From: Polaromonas sp.
GTDB taxonomy: Bacteria; Pseudomonadota; Gammaproteobacteria; Burkholderiales; Burkholderiaceae_C
Assembly: GCA_014376885.1 (NCBI GenBank)
Contig: JACMQR010000087.1
Coordinates: forward strand, 1 to 11,364
Direction of reading: 5' to 3'
DNA: 11,364 nt
Shown here: in pieces, positions 7,817-11,364 of the stretch
How the letters are laid out: every line of letters begins with the position of its first letter
How positions within the stretch are numbered: the first letter of the stretch is position 1
Notes under the pieces: model-generated
Database searches by the model: none
Seen by the model: the letters and a program-made list of their open reading frames with translations, nothing else
What the model was told of the DNA's origin: nothing
Made by a program: the position numbers and the translations under genes

Positions 7817-7822
7817 TATGCT
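7817..7822 (+). promoter_or_regulatory. -10-like element of the FAS1 lipoprotein promoter
   Basis: TATGCT, four of six matches to TATAAT, 10 bp after the last Pho-box unit. This is the same spacing as on the pstS side. Predicted start near 7829 and a leader of about 35 nt. Confidence 0.5.
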
Positions 7823-7853
7823 CGTGTTTTTCAAGCCTGACCGCCCGACTACC

Positions 7854-7857
7854 GGAG
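7854..7857 (+). promoter_or_regulatory. Ribosome binding site of the FAS1 lipoprotein
   Basis: GGAG followed by 7 nt and the ATG at 7865. It supports that start. Confidence 0.7.
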
Positions 7858-7864
7858 AAAACCT

Positions 7865-8347
7865 ATGCCCAAGCGCCACTTCTTATATGCCCTCACCGTC
7901 TTGGCCCTGCTTGCCGGCTGCGCAACCAGTCCGCGCCCAGTTTCAGTCGCAGACACCCTGGCAGCGCAGCCCCAGCTGTCAACCCTGAACGGCCTGGTTG
8001 CCAAGGCCGGGCTGACCGACACGCTCAAGGGCACGGGCCCGTTCACCGTCTTCGCGCCCACCAACGATGCATTTTCCAAGGTGCCGGCGGCCACCCTGCA
8101 GGCCTTGGCAAACGACCCGGCCAAGCTCAAGGCCGTGCTGACCTACCATCTGCTGCCCGGCAAGGTGATGGCCAGCGATGTGAAAAACAGCAGCAGCAAA
8201 ACTGTCAACGGCGCAAGCCTGGCACTGTCCCGGGCCGGCGACTTTGTGACGGTCGAGGACGCGCTGGTGCAAATTCCGGACATATCCGCCACCAATGGGG
8301 TCGTGCACATAGTCGATAGCGTGCTGATGCCGCCGGCCAGCCGCTGA
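7865..8347 (+). CDS. Fasciclin (FAS1)-domain lipoprotein, predicted PhoB-controlled
   Basis: 160 residues. The N-terminus is a lipoprotein signal: basic MPKRH, a hydrophobic stretch, then lipobox LLAGC with the lipidated Cys19. There is no Asp at +2, so sorting to the outer membrane is plausible. One FAS1 domain covers about 28-157: H1 motif FTVFAPTNDAF (60-70), central YHLLPGKV (94-101), and H2 motif NGVVHIVDSVLMPP (144-157). FAS1 domains are small adhesion or ligand-binding folds found in surface and secreted proteins of bacteria, fungi and animals. The molecular role in bacteria is mostly unknown, so none is assigned here. Good ribosome site. It is divergent from pstS, with a four-unit Pho-box array and a -10-like hexamer upstream, so induction by phosphate starvation is inferred. 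Confidence 0.9.
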   Translation: MPKRHFLYALTVLALLAGCATSPRPVSVADTLAAQPQLSTLNGLVAKAGLTDTLKGTGPFTVFAPTNDAFSKVPAATLQALANDPAKLKAVLTYHLLPGKVMASDVKNSSSKTVNGASLALSRAGDFVTVEDALVQIPDISATNGVVHIVDSVLMPPASR

Positions 8348-8351
8348 CCCA

Positions 8352-8370
8352 GCGCCTGTCAGGCAGGCGC
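8352..8370 (+). repeat. Perfect inverted repeat just after the FAS1 gene
   Basis: GCGCCTG and CAGGCGC with a 5-nt loop, starting 5 nt after the stop codon. It is GC-rich and strong but has no T-run behind it. It could protect the 3' end of the transcript or act as a factor-assisted terminator. Confidence 0.5.
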
Positions 8371-8504
8371 GTCCGCCGGCATCGCGCCGGCTGGCAATTC
8401 ATGCCCTGCGCGACCCTTTGAAGGCCAAGCTGCCTGGGCGCAGCGACGCGTCCTTCGCCGTTGATTTAAAGCAGGCGCTTGGCGACTGCCCGCTGGGCGC
8501 AGGT

Positions 8505-8546
8505 CGGGGGTTTGCCCCGCCGGCGTCGGCCAATTTCCTTTTTTTT
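8505..8546 (+). terminator. Possible intrinsic terminator
   Basis: Two short GC stems (CGGGG/CCCCG at 8505-8519 and GCCG/CGGC at 8519-8530, sharing one base) are followed by eight T at 8539-8546. The gap between stem and T-run is longer than ideal, so this is a weak call. It would end the FAS1 transcript. Confidence 0.3.
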
Positions 8547-8550
8547 AGCC

Positions 8551-8571
8551 GTTTGCGCCTGATGCGCAAAC
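8551..8571. repeat. Perfect 8-bp inverted repeat
   Basis: GTTTGCGC and GCGCAAAC with loop CTGAT, and two further pairs beyond one mismatch. It follows rather than precedes the T-run. Function unknown; it could be an operator or a transcript-end structure. Confidence 0.45.
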
Positions 8572-8586
8572 TGCACGGCACATTAC

Positions 8587-8605
8587 AGCTATCTATTCGA
8601 TAGCT
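8587..8605. repeat. Perfect 7-bp inverted repeat AGCTATC/GATAGCT
   Basis: AGCTATC, loop TATTC, GATAGCT, located 36 nt before the binding-protein start. It is AT-rich, unlike the surroundings, and resembles 647-664 inside the MATE gene. It could be an operator for the downstream gene or part of a dispersed repeat. Confidence 0.5.
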
Positions 8606-8641
8606 AATCGTGCTCCAACCCTGTTCATCGAAAACAACTCC

Positions 8642-9790
8642 ATGGCAACTGTCCGCACATTCCTGAGCCGCCGCGACTGGTTAAAGCGCGCCAGTTTGGC
8701 GGCTGCCGCCGCAGCAGCGCCTGCCTGGTCGCAACCCGGCAAGCCCGCCGCGTCCGTTCGCAGCGCGGTGATCGCTCAGCTGGTGGACTTTTCCGACAGC
8801 CAGCAAGATGTGTCGAAAGATTTTCTGATTGGCTCGCGGGCCGCCTGGCAGGACATCAACGCGAGGGGCGGCATTCGCGGCCGGCAGGTTGGGCATCTCG
8901 CGCTGGAAACAGACGGCACGCCGGCCAGCGTGCGCGCCGCTCTGGCCGAAGCCATGAACAATTCCGCCTGCATCGCGCTGTCGGGCAGCGTTGGCGACCA
9001 GCTGGCCAGCCAGATCGCCGGCCTGTCGGCCCAGATGGGTTTGAGCATGGCCCATGCCGCGCCATGGCTGCAGAACTCCACCTTTGAAGTCGATCAGCAG
9101 ACCTTCCCCGTCTTTGCAGCGCGCCAGGAACAAATCGGGCATGCGCTGAAGAACCTAGCGGCCATGGGCACGACAACCCTGGGTGCGGTGTATGCCAGTC
9201 AACGGGAACACGCCGCCTACCACCTGGAAGTCGAACGCATCGCCGCCGGAATGAAGCTCCAGCTGAAATCCTTTCAAAGCGCCGGCGACCTGCGCTTGCT
9301 TGGCCAGAAACTGACACCCGACACGCCGGCCATCTTGCTGTTTGTCGGCGGCACGCCAGAGCTGGCCCAGTTTACCCAGGGTCTGGAAAAGCAAACGCGC
9401 CAGCGCTACATCGTTGCCCTGGCCGATGTCAACCTGCAAACGCTGATGCAGATGGGTGCAGCGCGCAACACCCCGGTCATTGCCACCCAGCCGGTGCCGA
9501 TGGTCACGGCCAGCCTGCCCGTCGTGCGGCAATACCGCGACACCTTGGCCCGCCTGTTCGACGAGCCGCCAACGGCCCACAGCCTGGCTGGCTTTATTGC
9601 AGCACGCTACACTTTTGAAGTGCTCAACCAAGTTGACGGGCCGTTGACGCGCCAAAGCGCGCTGGCCGGCTTTCAACGCCGAGCGAACCTGGACATTGGC
9701 GGCTTTCAAGTCAGCTACAACGCTGGCCGGCGCAGCAGCGCCTTCGTGACGCAAAGCATGATGGCGTCCGATGGGCGGCTGATTGGCTGA
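8642..9790 (+). CDS. Tat-exported periplasmic binding protein, LivK/Peripla_BP_6-like, orphan
   Basis: 382 residues. A twin-arginine signal is visible: SRRDWLKRA with Arg10-Arg11, then an Ala-rich hydrophobic stretch and a likely cut after AWS (Ser30). The mature part looks like a type I periplasmic binding protein of the branched-chain amino acid receptor family: AVIAQLVDFSDSQQDVSKDFLIGSRAAWQDIN-ARGGIRGRQV matches the usual strand, helix and DINA-x-GG pattern, and a second lobe follows with TTLGAVYASQREH and AILLFVGGTPELAQF. Length is normal for the family. No permease or ATPase genes are adjacent, so it either serves a transporter elsewhere or works as a sensor. Ligand unknown. No good ribosome site is visible; the start is chosen because it gives a complete Tat signal. 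Its stop is 66 nt before the ppx start used here. Confidence 0.8.
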   Translation: MATVRTFLSRRDWLKRASLAAAAAAAPAWSQPGKPAASVRSAVIAQLVDFSDSQQDVSKDFLIGSRAAWQDINARGGIRGRQVGHLALETDGTPASVRAALAEAMNNSACIALSGSVGDQLASQIAGLSAQMGLSMAHAAPWLQNSTFEVDQQTFPVFAARQEQIGHALKNLAAMGTTTLGAVYASQREHAAYHLEVERIAAGMKLQLKSFQSAGDLRLLGQKLTPDTPAILLFVGGTPELAQFTQGLEKQTRQRYIVALADVNLQTLMQMGAARNTPVIATQPVPMVTASLPVVRQYRDTLARLFDEPPTAHSLAGFIAARYTFEVLNQVDGPLTRQSALAGFQRRANLDIGGFQVSYNAGRRSSAFVTQSMMASDGRLIG

Positions 9791-9856
9791 GCCATGACGC
9801 TGCTGCATCGCGAACCCGGGCGATGCTATGCTGGCCGCCACAACACAGAACCAGAC

Positions 9857-11350
9857 ATGCAAAACGGAACATTGCTAGCCGCCGTGGACTTGGGCTCGAA
9901 CAGCTTTCGGCTTGAAATTGGCCGCTTCGACCACGGCCGCATCCACCGGATCGAATACCTCAAGGAAACCGTGCGCCAGGGCAACGGCCTGGACGCCGAG
10001 CGCAACTTGTCGCAAGACGCGATGCAGCGCGGCTGGGACTGCCTGGCCCGGTTTGGCGAGCGTCTGGCCGGCTTTAAAAAAGAGCGCGTCCGGGCGGTGG
10101 CCACCCAGACGCTGCGCGAAGCGCTCAACCGCGAGGAGTTCATCAAGCCGGGCCACAAGCTGCTGGGGTTTCCGATCGATGTGATTGCCGGCCGCGAGGA
10201 AGCCCGGCTCATCTACCAGGGCGTGGCGCATTCGCTGCCGCAGTCCGACGAGCGGCGCCTGGTGGTAGACATCGGCGGGCGGTCGACCGAAATGATCCTC
10301 GGCCAGGGACTGCAGGCGCGCATGCTCGAGTCTTACCGCGTGGGCAGCGTGGCCTGGTCGATGCGCTACTTTCCCGACGGCCAGTTCAGCGCGCGCGCCT
10401 TCGAGATTGCCGAGATTGCCGCCAAGGCGGTGTTCGACGAAGCCGTGACCATCTACCGGCCCGACACCTGGGATGCGGCCTATGGCTCGTCGGGCACCAT
10501 CGGCGCGGTCGGCGACGCGCTGACCGCCGCCGGCTGGCCGGCCGGTGTGGTCAACCGCGAGGGCCTGGACTGGCTGCTGGACCGCCTGATCAAGGCGCAA
10601 AGCGCCGACCGGCTCAAGATCGACGGCATGAAGGAAGACCGCCGGGCGGTGATTGGCGGCGGCCTGAGCGTTCTGCGGGCGGTGTTCAGCCTTCTGGACA
10701 TCACCGAAATGCGCGCCGCGCAGGGCGCGCTGCGCCACGGCGTGCTGTATGACCTGGTGGACCGGGAGGAAGACCTGACGGATCTGCGCGCCACCAGCGT
10801 GCAGCGCCTGGCCCACAATTTCAGCATCGACACGGCGCAGGCCGAACGGGTCAGCAAAGTGGCCCAGCAGTTGTTTTTGATGGCTGGCGCAGCCCTTTCC
10901 ATGGCCGAGTCAAATGCCTTGAAGCGCAAGCTGGACTGGGCCGCACGGCTGCATGAGATCGGCAGCCAGATTTCGCACAGCTCCTACCACCGGCATGGAG
11001 CGTATATTTTAGACAATGCGGACGCCCCTGGCTTTGCGGTGCACGAGATGCACCGCCTGAGCCAGCTGGTGCTTGGCCACCGGGGGAAACTACGCAAGCT
11101 GGAGGCCGATTTCGATGATCGGCTGTTTGTCCAGCAGCTCTTGTGTCTGCGCCTGGCGGTCATTTTGTGCCATGCCCGGCGCGACCCGGATCTCAAGGGC
11201 ATGCAGCTTAAATGGGAAGCCGAGCCGGGCCGGCGCTTCTGGCTGACCTGCCGGCCCGGCTGGGCCGAAGCCTTTCCGCAGTCCGCCTACCTGCTCCAGG
11301 AAGAAGTGCTGGACTGGCAAAAAACGCCCTGGAGCTTGCTGGTTGGCTAG
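9857..11350 (+). CDS. ppx: Exopolyphosphatase (Ppx/GppA family)
   Basis: Releases phosphate from the ends of inorganic polyphosphate chains; Ppx/GppA relatives also hydrolyse pppGpp. 497 residues, close to E. coli Ppx (513). ASKHA-fold motifs: first phosphate loop AAVDLGSNSFRL (8-19, Asp11), catalytic-region IAGREEARLIYQG (110-122), second phosphate loop LVVDIGGRSTEMILG (135-149), then YGSSGTIGAVGDAL and RRAVIGGGLSVLRAVF. The C-terminal third is an HD-like helical domain with AARLHEIGSQISHSSYHRHGAYIL, as in full-length Ppx. In many proteins the second loop reads GGGSTE; here it is GGRSTE. The start is the ATG just before the conserved loop; an in-frame ATG at 9794 would add 21 unconserved residues. 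Ribosome site weak in both cases. The Pho locus next door gives it a clear functional context, although it is on the other strand. Confidence 0.93.
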   Translation: MQNGTLLAAVDLGSNSFRLEIGRFDHGRIHRIEYLKETVRQGNGLDAERNLSQDAMQRGWDCLARFGERLAGFKKERVRAVATQTLREALNREEFIKPGHKLLGFPIDVIAGREEARLIYQGVAHSLPQSDERRLVVDIGGRSTEMILGQGLQARMLESYRVGSVAWSMRYFPDGQFSARAFEIAEIAAKAVFDEAVTIYRPDTWDAAYGSSGTIGAVGDALTAAGWPAGVVNREGLDWLLDRLIKAQSADRLKIDGMKEDRRAVIGGGLSVLRAVFSLLDITEMRAAQGALRHGVLYDLVDREEDLTDLRATSVQRLAHNFSIDTAQAERVSKVAQQLFLMAGAALSMAESNALKRKLDWAARLHEIGSQISHSSYHRHGAYILDNADAPGFAVHEMHRLSQLVLGHRGKLRKLEADFDDRLFVQQLLCLRLAVILCHARRDPDLKGMQLKWEAEPGRRFWLTCRPGWAEAFPQSAYLLQEEVLDWQKTPWSLLVG

Positions 11351-11364
11351 CTTCCTGATGTGCC

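Larger units (their letters stand above)
8348..8641. other. Non-coding spacer rich in inverted repeats
   Basis: 294 nt between the FAS1 and binding-protein genes. No convincing gene is seen; the short open frames here have no start signal or family-like content. It holds a chain of short inverted repeats (8352-8370, 8375-8391, 8505-8519, 8551-8571, 8587-8605) and a run of eight T at 8539-8546. No Pho-box-like array and no clear sigma-70 promoter for the downstream gene was found. Confidence 0.6.

Noticed and set aside
8418..8603. Small plus-strand open frame (61 codons) in the spacer
   Set aside because: No ribosome site, it runs through inverted repeats and a T-run, and its sequence has no recognisable pattern.
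9875..10816. Minus-strand open frame (313 codons) opposite ppx
   Set aside because: Shadow of the ppx coding frame; no start signal or family motif.

Overview
The window is about 11.4 kb of GC-rich, densely coding chromosome. Protein styles, gene order and base composition suggest a betaproteobacterium of the Comamonadaceae type (Polaromonas/Rhodoferax-like). That placement is an inference from the sequence, not a database result. The core is a complete phosphate-starvation (Pho) locus.

Layout: (1) 3-1040, + strand, the 3' three quarters of a MATE-family multidrug/cation antiporter gene cut by the window edge. (2) 1028-7649, - strand, a compact seven-gene set read from right to left: pstS, pstC, pstA, pstB, phoU, phoB, phoR. 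Spacings are short or overlapping (ATGA overlaps at pstC/pstA and phoB/phoR, 4 nt between phoU and phoB), so it looks like one operon. (3) 7650-7864, a 215-nt divergent promoter region holding PhoB-type direct repeats on both strands. (4) 7865-8347, + strand, a small lipoprotein with one fasciclin (FAS1) domain. (5) 8348-8641, a non-coding spacer rich in perfect short inverted repeats. (6) 8642-9790, + strand, a twin-arginine-exported periplasmic binding protein of the branched-chain amino acid (LivK/Peripla_BP_6) fold with no transporter partner here. (7) 9857-11350, + strand, exopolyphosphatase ppx.

How they work together: PstS captures periplasmic phosphate, PstC/PstA form the channel and PstB powers it. 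PhoU couples the state of the transporter to the PhoR kinase, and PhoR phosphorylates PhoB. PhoB then binds 11-bp-period repeats in the 7650-7864 region and feeds back on its own operon. Ppx hydrolyses the polyphosphate reserve, so uptake, sensing and storage turnover are neighbours.

The most interesting observation is that the strongest Pho-box-like array does not face pstS. It consists of four GTCA cores exactly 11 bp apart, with A-rich linkers and a -10-like hexamer 10 bp further on, and it faces the FAS1 lipoprotein. This predicts that the lipoprotein is a phosphate-starvation-induced surface or periplasmic protein, a Pho regulon member I do not recognise as described. Other points are an AT-rich, rare-codon patch inside the MATE gene that shares a motif with an inverted repeat at 8587-8605, a perfect hairpin between pstS and pstC, and a 13-bp tail-to-tail overlap between the MATE gene and phoR.
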